A stretch of DNA of 64,000 nucleotides from Streptomyces sp. HPF1205 (lineage in GTDB: Bacteria > Actinomycetota > Actinomycetes > Streptomycetales > Streptomycetaceae): NCBI RefSeq assembly GCF_020400825.1, contig NZ_JAINVH010000008.1, positions 1-64,000 of the forward strand. The letters are read 5' to 3'. The notes below the pieces were generated by a model. It ran no database searches. It was not told where the DNA came from and saw only the letters and a program-made list of their open reading frames with translations. Every line of letters starts with the position of its first letter. Position 1 is the stretch's first letter. This document shows positions 27,201-37,885 of the stretch, one piece after another. The position numbers were made by a program, and so were the translations under genes.

Positions 27201-28745
27201 TCAGCCTTTCGAGAACATGCCGAGCATGCGGCGGGTGACGGCGAATCCTCCGAAGATGTTCACACTCGTCAGCAGGATCGCGACTGCCGACAGCACGGTG
27301 ACCGCGGCCGACTCGTGGCCGATCTGGAGCAGCGCGCCGATCACCACGATCCCCGAGATCGCGTTGGTGACCGACATCAGCGGGGTGTGCAGCGCGTGGT
27401 GCACCTTGCCGATCACGTAGTAGCCGATGACCACGGCGAGCGCGAACACCGTGAAGTTCTCCGCGAGCTGGGCCGGGGAGAAGGCGATCAGCAGGAACAT
27501 CGCGGCCATGGCGAGGCCGATCAGGCCGAAGCGGGCCACGGGGGTGAGGCGGGGCTTCTTCGGCTCGGGCGGCGCGGGCGGCGGCGCGGCCGGCTGCGCG
27601 GCGGGCGCGGCCGATACCTGCACGGGCGGCGGCGGCCAGGTCTTCTCGCCCTCGCGTACGACCGTCACCGCGCGCTGTACGACGTCGTCGAAGTCCAGCG
27701 TCAGCCGCCCGTCCTTATCCGGGGTGAGCAGCTTCAGCAGGTTGACGAGGTTGGTGCCGTAGAGCTGCGACGCCTGGGCGGGCAGCCGGCCGGGCAGGTC
27801 GGTGTAGCCGATGATCGTCACACCGTTGTCGGTGACGACGGCCCGGCCCGCGACCGTGCCCTCCACGTTGCCGCCCTGGGCGGCGGCCATGTCGACGATG
27901 ACGCTGCCGGGCTTCATCGACGCCACGTCGGCCGCCGTGACCAGCCGGGGCGCCGGGCGGCCCGGGATGAGCGCGGTGGTGATGATGATGTCGACCTCGG
28001 CGGCCTGCTCGCTGTAGATCTCGGCGGCGCGCCGGTCGTAGTCCTGCGAGGTCGCCTTGGCGTAGCCGTCGCTGCTGACCTGCTGGTCCACCTCGACCGC
28101 CAGGAACTCCCCGCCGAGCGAGCGCACCTGGTCGGCGACCTCGGCCCGCGGGTCGGTGGCCCGTACCACCGCGCCCAGGCTGCTGGCCGCGCCGATCGCC
28201 GCCAGCCCCGCCACGCCGGCGCCGGCCACCAGCACCTTCGCGGGCGGCACCTTGCCGGCCGCGGTGACCTGGCCGGTGAAGAACCGGCCGAAGACGTGCG
28301 CGGCCTCGATGACCGCGCGGTAGCCGGCGATGTTGGCCATCGAGCTGAGCACGTCCATCGACTGGGCGCGGGAGATGCGCGGCACCGCGTCCATGGCCAG
28401 GACGGTGACGGGGCGGGTGGCGAGCTCGTCGAGCAGTTCCGGCTTCAGCGCCGGGGAGATCAGCCCGATCAGCGTGGCGCCGTCGCGCAGCCCGGCGATC
28501 TCCTCGGACGAGGGGGCGTTGACCTTCAGCACGACATCGGCCCGCCAGGCGTCGCCGATCGTCGCGCCGGCCTGTGTGTAGGCCTCGTCGGTGAAGCCGG
28601 AGGCCGCCCCGGCCTCGGACTCCACGACCACCTCGTACCCCAGTTGCAGCAGTTGGCGGACGGTGGCCGGAGTCGCCGCGACGCGGGTCTCCCCGGTGGC
28701 GGACTCCGCGACGACACCGATCCGCTGCGGTGGTGAATCAGACAT
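27201..28745 (-). CDS. pntA: NAD(P) transhydrogenase subunit alpha (fused alpha1-alpha2 form)
   Basis: 514 residues; ATG at 28745 behind GGGAGA. Domain I binds NAD (RIGVVAESATGETRVAATP, KVLVAGAGVAGLAAIGAA, AAAQGGNVEGT). A Pro/Ala linker (about 390-410) then leads to four membrane helices. The soluble and membrane halves are thus fused as in Escherichia coli PntA, whereas many bacteria split them into PntAA and PntAB. The transcript runs away from the NADP-isocitrate dehydrogenase gene, with a shared 277-nt promoter region; both products generate NADPH. Confidence 0.96.
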   Translation of the reverse strand: MSDSPPQRIGVVAESATGETRVAATPATVRQLLQLGYEVVVESEAGAASGFTDEAYTQAGATIGDAWRADVVLKVNAPSSEEIAGLRDGATLIGLISPALKPELLDELATRPVTVLAMDAVPRISRAQSMDVLSSMANIAGYRAVIEAAHVFGRFFTGQVTAAGKVPPAKVLVAGAGVAGLAAIGAASSLGAVVRATDPRAEVADQVRSLGGEFLAVEVDQQVSSDGYAKATSQDYDRRAAEIYSEQAAEVDIIITTALIPGRPAPRLVTAADVASMKPGSVIVDMAAAQGGNVEGTVAGRAVVTDNGVTIIGYTDLPGRLPAQASQLYGTNLVNLLKLLTPDKDGRLTLDFDDVVQRAVTVVREGEKTWPPPPVQVSAAPAAQPAAPPPAPPEPKKPRLTPVARFGLIGLAMAAMFLLIAFSPAQLAENFTVFALAVVIGYYVIGKVHHALHTPLMSVTNAISGIVVIGALLQIGHESAAVTVLSAVAILLTSVNIFGGFAVTRRMLGMFSKG

Positions 28746-28978
28746 CGCTCTCCCTCTCACCCGATGACGGCGGACCGCACGGGGGGACGGTCGGCGCGGT
28801 CCAAGGCGCACGCGCACGACATTGCTGGAGCCGACCCCGAGATACAAGACCATCCGGGCCCGTGGCCTTTGTTACTCACCGGTATCAGGGGTGGTCAGGG
28901 GGCCCGCGCGCGGGCCGCCAGTGGCCGAGGTCACGGCCGGGGACGGGGGCGGGCGGACCCCGGCGGCGGAGGAGATAT

Positions 28979-28990
28979 CTTGATGTCGAG
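28979..28990. promoter_or_regulatory. Imperfect inverted repeat in the idh/pntA promoter region
   Basis: CTTGA-TG-TCGAG at 28979-28990 is an inverted repeat with one mismatch, in an AT-richer patch about 40 bp before the isocitrate dehydrogenase start. It is reminiscent of MarR-family (TamR-like) sites reported near TCA-cycle genes in Streptomyces; I am not sure of that consensus, so the regulator is a guess. Confidence 0.35.
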
Positions 28991-29022
28991 CAAAATTTGA
29001 CGAGACTGGAGCGGAGTAACCG

Positions 29023-31242
<2,220 letters not shown>

Positions 31243-31294
31243 CCGCCCCGGCGGACGCGTACCGCGGCCCGCCCGCCCCGTCCTCCCGCCCGTT

Positions 31295-31329
31295 CCGCCC
31301 CGGCCCGGCCGTCCGCCGGGCCGGGGCGG
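31295..31329 (+). terminator. Terminator hairpin after isocitrate dehydrogenase
   Basis: A perfect 15-bp stem (31295-31309 with 31315-31329) closes on a 5-nt loop, 53 nt after the stop codon. Confidence 0.65.
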
Positions 31330-31400
31330 ACGGCTGACGTGCCGTTTCGGGCGCGGTGGAGGGATGCTGGAAGAGGGGCGATCGGCGAGGAGGCGGAACC

Positions 31401-32243
31401 GTGTCGAATATGGGAGCCGCCATCGTGCGGCAGTACGAGCGGGGAGTGGTGTTCCGGCTGGGGCAGTTGCACGGTGTGCGCAAGCCCGGCTTCCACTTCA
31501 TGGCCCCGCTGGCGGACCGCATGATCAAGGTCAGTCTGCGGACGGTGACCATGCCCGTGCCGTCCCAGCAGATCATCACCCAGGACAACGTGTCCATCCA
31601 CGTGGCGGCCGTCGCGTACTACCGGCGGGTGGACGCGGTGAAGTCCATCGTGGAGATCGAGGACGTGCGGGCCGCGGTCGGCCAGATCGCCCAGACCACG
31701 GTCCGCAACGTGGTCGGCCGCTCGATGCTCGACCAGGTCCTCACCGACACGCAGACGCTCAACCTGGCGATCCGCGAGATCCTGGACCGCACCACCCAGC
31801 AGTGGGGCGTGTACGTCTTCCTGGTCGAGCTGAAGGACATCGAGCTGCCGGTGTCCATGCAGCGGGCGATGGCCCGCCAGGCCGAGGCGGAACGCGAGAA
31901 GCGGGCCAAGATCATCGCGGCCGAGGGCGAGGCGCTCAGCGCGGGCAAGCTCGCCGAGGCCGCCGACGTCATCTCCGACCACCCCGTCGCCCTCCAATTG
32001 CGCAACCTCCAGATTCTGGCGGAGATCGCCGGCGACAAGAACAGCACGATCGTCTTCCCCTCCCAGTTCCTGGAGAGCGCCAAGGCGATCACCCGGTTCG
32101 TGGCGGAGGAGACGGCCCCGGCCTCCGCTTCCGGGCCGACCCGCCCCGACGGCGAGCCGCGGAAGACGACCGCGCCGCCCGGCCCGTCGGCCCTCGCCGC
32201 CACGGGCGCGCCGGGCGGACGCGACCGCGAGGGGCGGCGGTAG
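31401..32243 (+). CDS. SPFH/band-7 domain protein (stomatin/slipin-like), soluble form
   Basis: 280 residues from GTG at 31401 (GGAGG 7 nt upstream). [20 protein letters not shown] and [14 protein letters not shown] start an SPFH domain; [21 protein letters not shown] is the conserved coiled segment after it. Stomatin-like proteins form membrane-associated rings that organise membrane domains or proteases. Most have an N-terminal hydrophobic anchor; here the protein begins almost directly with the domain, so membrane attachment would need lipidation or a partner. No nfeD gene is adjacent. A Pro/Ala/Gly tail of about 45 residues ends it. Confidence 0.9.
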   Translation: MSNMGAAIVRQYERGVVFRLGQLHGVRKPGFHFMAPLADRMIKVSLRTVTMPVPSQQIITQDNVSIHVAAVAYYRRVDAVKSIVEIEDVRAAVGQIAQTTVRNVVGRSMLDQVLTDTQTLNLAIREILDRTTQQWGVYVFLVELKDIELPVSMQRAMARQAEAEREKRAKIIAAEGEALSAGKLAEAADVISDHPVALQLRNLQILAEIAGDKNSTIVFPSQFLESAKAITRFVAEETAPASASGPTRPDGEPRKTTAPPGPSALAATGAPGGRDREGRR

Positions 32244-32272
32244 CGGGGCGGGGCACGCGGGGGGCAAGAACC

Positions 32273-32304
32273 CCCGGGCACCTGGCGGCCTCCGGGTGCC
32301 CGGG
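32273..32304. terminator. Hairpin between convergent SPFH and DUF5947-like genes
   Basis: A 10-bp perfect stem (32273-32282 with 32295-32304) with a 12-nt loop lies in the 100-nt gap between two convergent genes. Confidence 0.55.
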
Positions 32305-32343
32305 CCGGGCTTCGCGGCGGGGCCGGGACGCGGTACGCGGGGC

Positions 32344-32961
32344 TCAGCGCGGCGGGGCCGCCGCCCCGCGCGCGGCCCCGGCCAGGAAGGCGGCGACCTC
32401 TTCGCGGCCCTTGGGCCCGCCGTCGGGCGGCCGCCACAGCGGCGCCAGGCGCGCCAGGAGGGCGTACGCGGCGTCGAGCGGGACCAGGCAGCAGGACACG
32501 GCGCCGGCCTCGCACCGCAGCAGCAGCGCTTCCACGTCCGGCACCAGGAGCCCCGCCGGCCCGCAGGCGTCGCGGGCGGACCGCCAGGCGTCCGGATCGG
32601 CCGCGGAGCTCGTCGGGCCGTCCGGGCCGGGGCGCAGCGCCACCGGGCCGCCGGCGGCCGAGTCCCGTACGAAGAAGGCCGCGCCGGCCGGGGCGCCGAG
32701 CAGAGCCCGGGCCGCGGCCGGCGGCACCGAGCAGGCCGGTTCGCCCACGCGGCGGTCCGGGACGGCGCGGAAACGGCCGCCCACCGCGCCCTCCCGGTCG
32801 AACAGCGTGGCGCACGCCGCGCACGCGCAGGCCAGCACGCGCTCATCGAGGTCCACCAGGTGCCGGTGCTCGGCTCCGACCGGCCGGGTGCACAGTTCGC
32901 ACCGCTCGCCGGTGTCCGGCCGGCCCCCGGCCGGCCCGCGCAGTACGCCCGGCCCGCTCAC
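32344..32961 (-). CDS. DUF5947-like cysteine-rich protein
   Basis: 205 residues; GTG at 32961 has GGAGGA five nt upstream. The N-terminal third contains ERCELCTRPVGAEHRHLVDL and ACACAACATLF, a CxxC plus CxCxxC arrangement that should bind a metal. The rest is Ala/Pro/Leu-rich with a further Cys pair (AVSCCLVPLDAAY). From memory this is the DUF5947 family, which in actinobacteria often lies in gene sets for high-affinity [NiFe] hydrogenases. No hydrogenase or maturation gene is in this window, so the gene is isolated here or was left behind. Function unknown. Confidence 0.7.
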   Translation of the reverse strand: MSGPGVLRGPAGGRPDTGERCELCTRPVGAEHRHLVDLDERVLACACAACATLFDREGAVGGRFRAVPDRRVGEPACSVPPAAARALLGAPAGAAFFVRDSAAGGPVALRPGPDGPTSSAADPDAWRSARDACGPAGLLVPDVEALLLRCEAGAVSCCLVPLDAAYALLARLAPLWRPPDGGPKGREEVAAFLAGAARGAAAPPR

Positions 32962-33035
32962 CGGGCTCCTCCGGCGCCCGCGCCGCCCCCCGCGCGACCG
33001 CTCCCCCCGGAAAGCTCCCTCACGCGCTGTCTCAT
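32958..33035 (-). CDS. Possible 25-residue leader peptide coupled to the DUF5947-like gene
   Basis: ATG at 33035 is preceded by GGAGGA and the frame runs 25 codons (MRQRVRELSGGSG then mostly Gly/Ala/Arg) to a TGA that overlaps the GTG of the DUF5947-like gene (GTGA). Gly/Ala/Arg-rich short frames arise easily in this base composition, so the peptide itself may be unimportant. The ribosome site and overlap suggest translational coupling. Confidence 0.35.
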   Translation of the reverse strand: MRQRVRELSGGSGRAGGGAGAGGAR

Positions 33036-33240
33036 GTGCTGCCTCCTCCGGCGCCGACGCGGCGCCGCCGGCGGGGCGGCGTCCCTTCCTGGATACGCGG
33101 GGCGGCGGACCCGCGCTCACCCGGCGGCGGCCGTCGGAGTGAACCGTCCCGCCGCGGCGTGGGCACCTCACGGCGGGTTTACCGCCGTCCGCCCCGGCAA
33201 GGCGCAGGACGCGGGGCGCTCGACGAACCCGGAGGCCGCC

Positions 33241-33666
33241 ATGACCCGTCAGGTACGTGAAGTGATGTCGCCCGGCGCCGCGGCCGTCGAACCGATGGCC
33301 TCGCTGACCGACGTGGCCCGGCTGATGCGCGAGAAGGACATCGGCGAGGTCCTGGTCGCCTACGACTGCGACCTCTTCGGGGTGATCACCGACCGGGACA
33401 TCGTGGTGCGCGCCCTCGGGCGCGACCTCGACCCCGCGGCCATCACCGCCGGGCACCTGTGCACCCATCCGCCGCTGGCCGTCGTGTCCGCCGACGACAC
33501 CACCGACCACGCGGCCGAGCTCATGCGCGAGTTCGCCATCCGCCGCATTCCCGTGGTCGAGCACGGCGGCTGCCCGGTCGGCATGCTCTCCCTCGGCGAC
33601 CTGGCCGTGCTCGACGAACCGGGTTCGGCCCTGGCGGAGATATCCGGCGCCCCGCCGAACCACTGA
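33241..33666 (+). CDS. Two-CBS-domain protein
   Basis: 141 residues. Two CBS motifs follow each other: REVMSPGAAAVEPMASLTDVARLMREKDIGEVLVA with FGVITDRDIVVRALG, then VSADDTTDHAAELMREFAIRRIPVVEHG with MLSLGDLAVLD. Such stand-alone pairs bind adenine nucleotides and act as energy or redox sensors on partner proteins; the partner is not evident. Divergent from the DUF5947-like gene, ending at a hairpin shared with the convergent serine hydrolase gene. Confidence 0.93.
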   Translation: MTRQVREVMSPGAAAVEPMASLTDVARLMREKDIGEVLVAYDCDLFGVITDRDIVVRALGRDLDPAAITAGHLCTHPPLAVVSADDTTDHAAELMREFAIRRIPVVEHGGCPVGMLSLGDLAVLDEPGSALAEISGAPPNH

Positions 33667-33701
33667 GCCCGCCGGGCGGACCCGCGCCCGCCCGGAGAAG
33701 C

Positions 33702-33736
33702 GCACGGCCGTCCCAAGGACGTAGGGGCGGCCGTGC
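33702..33736. terminator. Bidirectional terminator hairpin
   Basis: A 13-bp stem with one mismatch (33702-33714 with 33724-33736) and a 9-nt loop lies between the CBS protein gene and the convergent serine hydrolase gene. Confidence 0.65.
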
Positions 33737-33754
33737 CCGCGACGGGAGGCCCGG

Positions 33755-34960
33755 TCAGTCCTGCGGCGCGCTCCTCGGGGCCGACGAGGCCAGGTCGTAC
33801 AGCAGCGCGTGGGCGAGGGACACGATCCGGCAGGCGCGGTCGTGGCGGGTCACCAGGCCGACCACCGCGGTGCCGGACGCCGGGTGGAACCCGGCGAACG
33901 CCTGCATGCCGAAGGTCGCCCCGGCGTGGAACAGCAGCGGCCCGCCGGGCGCCGGATGGCGGTACCAGGCCAGGGTGTGGCAGTGCCGGTGCCCGAACCC
34001 CCGCCGCAGCAGGGGCACCTGGACCCCGCGCAGCGCACGGGCGACCGGGCCCGAGCCCGGCCGCAGGTGCGCCTCGGTGTAGGCGAGCAGGTCGGCGGGG
34101 GTGGCCCGCACGCCGGCCGCGGGCGCGAAACCGGCGGTGCCGGCGGGCGCCAGCGGGGTGCGTCCGTCCGCCCGGTGGCCGGTGGCGTCCCGGCCCGGGT
34201 CCGCGGCCGTCCCGGTGTCGTACAGCCGCAGCGGGCGCAGCACACGGGCGGTAAGCAGCGCGGCGAAGTCGGTGCCGGCCGCGTGCGCGAGGGCCGTACC
34301 GAGCAGCGCCCCGCCGAAGTTGGAGTAGCGCCACCGGCTGCCGGGCGGATTGCGCGGCCTGGCCCGGGCGAAGGCGCGCAGCAGCCGTCCGGTGTCGTGG
34401 TGCGCGTAGCCGTTGGCGTACGGGCGCAGCAGCGCGCCGGCGACCATCTCGGGCGGCACCCGCGGCAGGCCCGAGGTGTGGGTGGCCAGGTGCCGCAGCG
34501 TGATCCGGCGGGCGTACGCGTCGGCGGGCGGCGGGCCGGGCAGGTGCGCGACGACCGGGTCGTCCAGGCCGACGGCGCCCGCGTGGGCGAGTTCGGCCAG
34601 CAGCAGCGCGGTGTACGTCTTGGACAGCGAGCCGACCGCGTACCGCAGGCCCTCCCGCTCCCCGGCCGGCCGCCGCGCGCTGCCGCCGCAGGCCACGGTA
34701 CGGCGGCCGTGCCTGCTGACCGCGAGGACGGCGTCGGGGGCGCGCAGGCGGGCCAGGTCCGCGGTCAGGCGGGCGCGCAGCGCGTCCTCGCCGGCCGTCC
34801 CCGCCCCCGTCCCCGTCCCCGCCCCCGCCGCCGCCCCGGCCCGCTCCCGCGAACCGTCGAGGCCGGCCGCCCGGCCGCCGCTCACCGGGCCTTCGTTCAG
34901 CGGGCCGCCGCTCACCGGGCCGTCGTACAGCGGCCCGCCGCTCACCGAGTCGCCGTTCAT
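33755..34960 (-). CDS. Serine hydrolase (beta-lactamase/DD-peptidase-like family), last gene of a coupled unit
   Basis: 401 residues. SLSK at 111-114 and YSN about 90 residues later are the catalytic motifs of the serine beta-lactamase/D-Ala-D-Ala peptidase-like family; LRHLATHTSGLPRVP is typical. No signal peptide is seen. The first 55 residues are low complexity: a GPVSGGPL-type repeat encoded by 30-bp tandem DNA repeats, then an Ala/Gly/Thr run. The ATG overlaps the stop of the upstream DUF6895-like gene, making it the fifth gene of a translationally coupled series. It may process or inactivate a peptide made by the neighbouring export system, but that rests on position. Confidence 0.85.
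   Translation of the reverse strand: MNGDSVSGGPLYDGPVSGGPLNEGPVSGGRAAGLDGSRERAGAAAGAGTGTGAGTAGEDALRARLTADLARLRAPDAVLAVSRHGRRTVACGGSARRPAGEREGLRYAVGSLSKTYTALLLAELAHAGAVGLDDPVVAHLPGPPPADAYARRITLRHLATHTSGLPRVPPEMVAGALLRPYANGYAHHDTGRLLRAFARARPRNPPGSRWRYSNFGGALLGTALAHAAGTDFAALLTARVLRPLRLYDTGTAADPGRDATGHRADGRTPLAPAGTAGFAPAAGVRATPADLLAYTEAHLRPGSGPVARALRGVQVPLLRRGFGHRHCHTLAWYRHPAPGGPLLFHAGATFGMQAFAGFHPASGTAVVGLVTRHDRACRIVSLAHALLYDLASSAPRSAPQD
34875..34960. repeat. 30-bp tandem repeats spanning the start of the serine hydrolase gene
   Basis: The motif CCGCCGCTCACCG recurs at 34875, 34905 and 34935, period 30 bp, about 2.9 copies, in frame. It encodes SGGPL-x-(D/E)-GPV-type decapeptides at the protein's N-terminus, and the ATG itself lies in the last copy. 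Confidence 0.8.
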
Positions 34961-35886
34961 CCGGACGCGCCGGCCGCCGTCAGGGCCCGCGAGGTGGCCA
35001 TCGCGGAGGCGAACGCGGCCACCAGGGTCGGGTGGTGGACCAGGTCGAAGACGATGCCCGGGTCGTCGTCCGCCGGCATGCCGTGCTGCTCGGGCATCGC
35101 GCCGCTCTCGGACTGGGCGGCCGCGTACCGCTCCCAGAGTTCCGCGTCCAGGGCGGGCCTGGGCAGGCAGGCGTCGACCACGAGGAGTTCACCCAGCAGG
35201 TCCCAGTGGCCGAGGTCGGCCCAGTCGTCCAGCCAGGCCGGCAGGTAGCGGGCGAGGTACTCCGCGATCGGGGGCGGGATGCGGTGCGGGGCCTCGCCCC
35301 AGTTGGTGAGGTGGAAGACGGTGTGGGTGAGGTCGTAGGCGATGTGGTACTGCACGGTCCACGGCTCCGGGGTGCGCCCCAGCCATGTGGCCGCCAGCGC
35401 CTCGCCGAAGTCCCCGGAGGGGGCCAGCCCGAGGCGCCGTTCGGCGTTGAGGACGCCCAGGCGGCGGTTGGGCACCATCTCCAGGGCCCGCCAGCTCGCC
35501 GTCGAGCGGGCCAGTTCGATGCCTTCCTCGACGCCCGGATGGCGGTGGCCCAGCTCGTGGAAGCCGGCGTAGACCTCCAGCGGGACGGGGGAGAGCGGCT
35601 CGTGCAACTGGAGCTCGGCCAGGACGTTGCCGCCGTCGAGCAGTTCCCGCCAGGCGTAGTCCAGCAGCCGGGTGGAGCGCTCCTGCTGCCGCGATCCGGC
35701 CACGCCCTCGCGGGCCAGCACCCGCATGTTGATGGCCAGTTCGCCGATCGGCTTGAGGCGCTCGATCACCGAGCGGGGCGTCGCGAGCTCCTCGTCGGTC
35801 AGCCGGAAGTGCTCGCGGTTGTCGTCCAGCCAGGCCAGCGCGCGTTCGCCGACCTGGTGCAGGAGCGCGGTGGGTGCGGCGGTCAC
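34957..35886 (-). CDS. DUF6895-like protein, copy B
   Basis: 309 residues. GTG at 35886 overlaps the stop of the paralogue upstream (GTGA) and its own stop overlaps the hydrolase ATG. Motifs shared with the paralogue are RRLGVLNAERRLGL, HTVFHLTNWG, EYLARYLPAWLDDW and LLGELLVVDACLP. The sequence is all-helical in appearance with no membrane segment. I believe this is the family called DUF6895, found mainly in actinomycetes; the name is from memory. Function is unknown. Conserved His, Trp, Asp and Cys could be catalytic or ligand-binding. Confidence 0.75.
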   Translation of the reverse strand: MTAAPTALLHQVGERALAWLDDNREHFRLTDEELATPRSVIERLKPIGELAINMRVLAREGVAGSRQQERSTRLLDYAWRELLDGGNVLAELQLHEPLSPVPLEVYAGFHELGHRHPGVEEGIELARSTASWRALEMVPNRRLGVLNAERRLGLAPSGDFGEALAATWLGRTPEPWTVQYHIAYDLTHTVFHLTNWGEAPHRIPPPIAEYLARYLPAWLDDWADLGHWDLLGELLVVDACLPRPALDAELWERYAAAQSESGAMPEQHGMPADDDPGIVFDLVHHPTLVAAFASAMATSRALTAAGASG

Positions 35887-36845
35887 GGTGTCACCTCGCT
35901 GTCGGGGGAGGGGACGCGGCCCGGCCGCGCGGTGGCGGGGGCCGCGCGGGGCACGGCCTGCCGGGCCAGGGTCGCGGCGAAGGCGGTCACCAGGGTGGAG
36001 TGGTAGCAGCCGGTGAAGGGATCGGCGCCGGGCGGCAGCGTCCCCACCTCCGCCACCGAGCCGTCGGCCGCCTGCGCGGCGGCCAGCCGCCGCCACGCGC
36101 CCGCGTGGTAGGGGGCGCCGGGCAGGCAGGCCGAGACGGCGAGCAGTTCGCCGACCAGGTCCCACAGCTCCTCGTCGGTCCAGGTCTCCAGCCAGGCGGG
36201 GACCCACAGCCGCAGGTAGTCGGCGAGGTGGGCGGGCAGGCGCCGGCGGGTCCTGCCCCAGTCGGTGAGGTGGAACACGTCGTGCGTGACGCCGTAGACG
36301 GCCGTGCGGTCCAGCGCCCACGGCTCGGCGCGCCGGCCGAGGCCGGTCAGCGCCAGGACGGCGGAGAAGTCCGCGTGCGGGGGCAGGCCGATGCGCCGCT
36401 CGGCGTTGAGGACGCCGAGGGTTCGGGTGTGGTCCGCGCGGGCCACCCGCCACAGCCGCAGCCGCGTCGTGGTCGCCATGAGCTCCTCGGCGCGGGCGCT
36501 GCGGCGGCCGGCCCGCGCGAACACCCCGTAGATCTCCACCGGGTAGGTGGCCTGCGGCTCGGCGCGCACCAGTTCGGCGAACAGCTCGCCCTCCCCGGAC
36601 TCGCGCCACGCGAAGTCGAACAGCCCGGTGGCGAGGTCCCGCAGGGCGGGCAGCGGGTGGCGTTCGGCGACCAGCCCGGCCAGCTCGGCGAGTTCGGCCA
36701 GCGGCTTGAGGGTCAGGTCCGGGTCCGCCCCCGTGGTGACGTCCGGCGGCAGGCGGAAGGAGGGCCGCATGGCGTCCAGCCGGCGCAGCGCCCGCTCGGC
36801 GGTCCGGTCCAGCAGTTCGCGGTCCGGCCCGTGGGCGGTCACCAT
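35883..36845 (-). CDS. DUF6895-like protein, copy A
   Basis: 320 residues; ATG at 36845 (or GTG at 36842) overlaps the stop of the 229-residue protein gene. It parallels copy B along its whole length: TRTLGVLNAERRIGLPP, THDVFHLTDWG, DYLRLWVPAWLETWTDEELWDL and LLAVSACLP. Divergence between the copies is substantial, so the duplication is old and the two probably have distinct roles or form a heteromer. No signal peptide or membrane helix. Function unknown. Confidence 0.75.
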   Translation of the reverse strand: MVTAHGPDRELLDRTAERALRRLDAMRPSFRLPPDVTTGADPDLTLKPLAELAELAGLVAERHPLPALRDLATGLFDFAWRESGEGELFAELVRAEPQATYPVEIYGVFARAGRRSARAEELMATTTRLRLWRVARADHTRTLGVLNAERRIGLPPHADFSAVLALTGLGRRAEPWALDRTAVYGVTHDVFHLTDWGRTRRRLPAHLADYLRLWVPAWLETWTDEELWDLVGELLAVSACLPGAPYHAGAWRRLAAAQAADGSVAEVGTLPPGADPFTGCYHSTLVTAFAATLARQAVPRAAPATARPGRVPSPDSEVTP

Positions 36846-37528
36846 CCGCGTCCGTGGAAGCGCTGGGCGGCGGCCAGATGCAGGGCCACGCGGGCGTCGC
36901 CCTCGCCCATCCGGCGGACGAACGCCAGCCCGCTGTCCAGGCCCAGCGACTCGGGGGTGTCCGGGCTGCCGGCCAGCCAGCGGCCGATCCCGGCCGCCTG
37001 CAGCCAGTCCCGGCGGCGCACCGCCCGTACGAAACCCCTGGCCAGGTCCTCGGTGCGGGCTGCCAGCGCGTCGGCCAGCGCGGGCGCCAGGCCCGGCAGG
37101 GACAGCGCGGCCAGTTGCGAGGCGTGATGGGAGAGCTTTGGCCATGGGTCGGTGCGCACCCAGTCGTCGCCCGCGCGCGGCTGCGCCGGCCAGGTGCCGG
37201 GCAGATACGCCCGGGAGGCCTCCACCAGGCCGCGGTAGCTCCACACCGACACGTCCGAGGCGTCGGCGCCCGGCGGATACGCGGCCAGGGCCCGCCGTAC
37301 CACCGACTCGTCCCGGCCGTCGCGCGCGCCCTGCCGCCCGTCCAGCGCGTACGGGGCCAGCACGTCGGCGCCCAGCACGCGGATCGCGGCCAGGGCGACC
37401 GGGTCGTCCCGCGCCAGGACGCGCGACAGCGCGTAGGAGCCGCCCTCGCCCAGGGCGAGCGCGACTCCGGACGCGACGTCGGCGACGGCAGCGCTCAGGG
37501 GACCGCTGTCCCTCGTCTGCTCGGCCAA
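36839..37528 (-). CDS. Unknown 229-residue protein between a small peptide and DUF6895-like genes
   Basis: Not recognised. The start is TTG at 37528 with GGGAA five nt upstream and 16 nt after the 61-residue peptide gene; no other start codon gives a better fit. The protein is helical, rich in Ala, Leu and Arg, with WSYRGLVEASRAYLPGTWP and DPWPKLSHHASQLAALSLPGL as its most distinctive, Trp/His-containing stretches. No signal or membrane segment. The ATG/GTG of the next gene overlaps its stop, so it is translated in step with the DUF6895-like pair and likely works with them. Confidence 0.7.
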   Translation of the reverse strand: MAEQTRDSGPLSAAVADVASGVALALGEGGSYALSRVLARDDPVALAAIRVLGADVLAPYALDGRQGARDGRDESVVRRALAAYPPGADASDVSVWSYRGLVEASRAYLPGTWPAQPRAGDDWVRTDPWPKLSHHASQLAALSLPGLAPALADALAARTEDLARGFVRAVRRRDWLQAAGIGRWLAGSPDTPESLGLDSGLAFVRRMGEGDARVALHLAAAQRFHGRGW

Positions 37529-37544
37529 CGCGGTTCCCGGGCCC

Positions 37545-37730
37545 TCAGCGGACGTCCTTCTTCGGACGCGGCGTCGGGGGCGAGCTCAGCAACAGGCCCA
37601 GAAGCAGGAAGCCGGTGCGCATCTCCCGAGTGTCGCGGTACACGCCCTCGGGCTCGGCGCGGTCCACCAGACCTTCGACCTCGGCTGCCAGGCGTGCCGT
37701 GTCGACGGACGAGGTGAGCTGCGGAGTCAT
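37545..37730 (-). CDS. Small 61-residue peptide, first gene of the DUF6895 unit
   Basis: ATG at 37730 has GGAGA 8 nt upstream. The product is acidic in its first half (VDTARLAAEVEGLVDRAEPEG), then has a short hydrophobic run (MRTGFLLLGLLLSS) and a basic Pro-rich tail (PPTPRPKKDVR). There is no double-glycine motif and no Cys. It could be a substrate peptide, a small membrane-associated partner, or a regulator. The 155 nt upstream should hold the promoter for the five-gene unit. Confidence 0.6.
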   Translation of the reverse strand: MTPQLTSSVDTARLAAEVEGLVDRAEPEGVYRDTREMRTGFLLLGLLLSSPPTPRPKKDVR

Positions 37731-37885
37731 ACGACCATCTCCTTCGATTCGAGACTGCCTTCTCAGCTTGGCAGCGTCGGCAAAACGCCGCAAACGGGAG
37801 AATTCGCAACAAGTCCGAGTCGCAAGGGCGGTTTACGGTGCAACATCTGAGCAGGCGTCCACGGCGGTACGACCCGCCGTACGGG

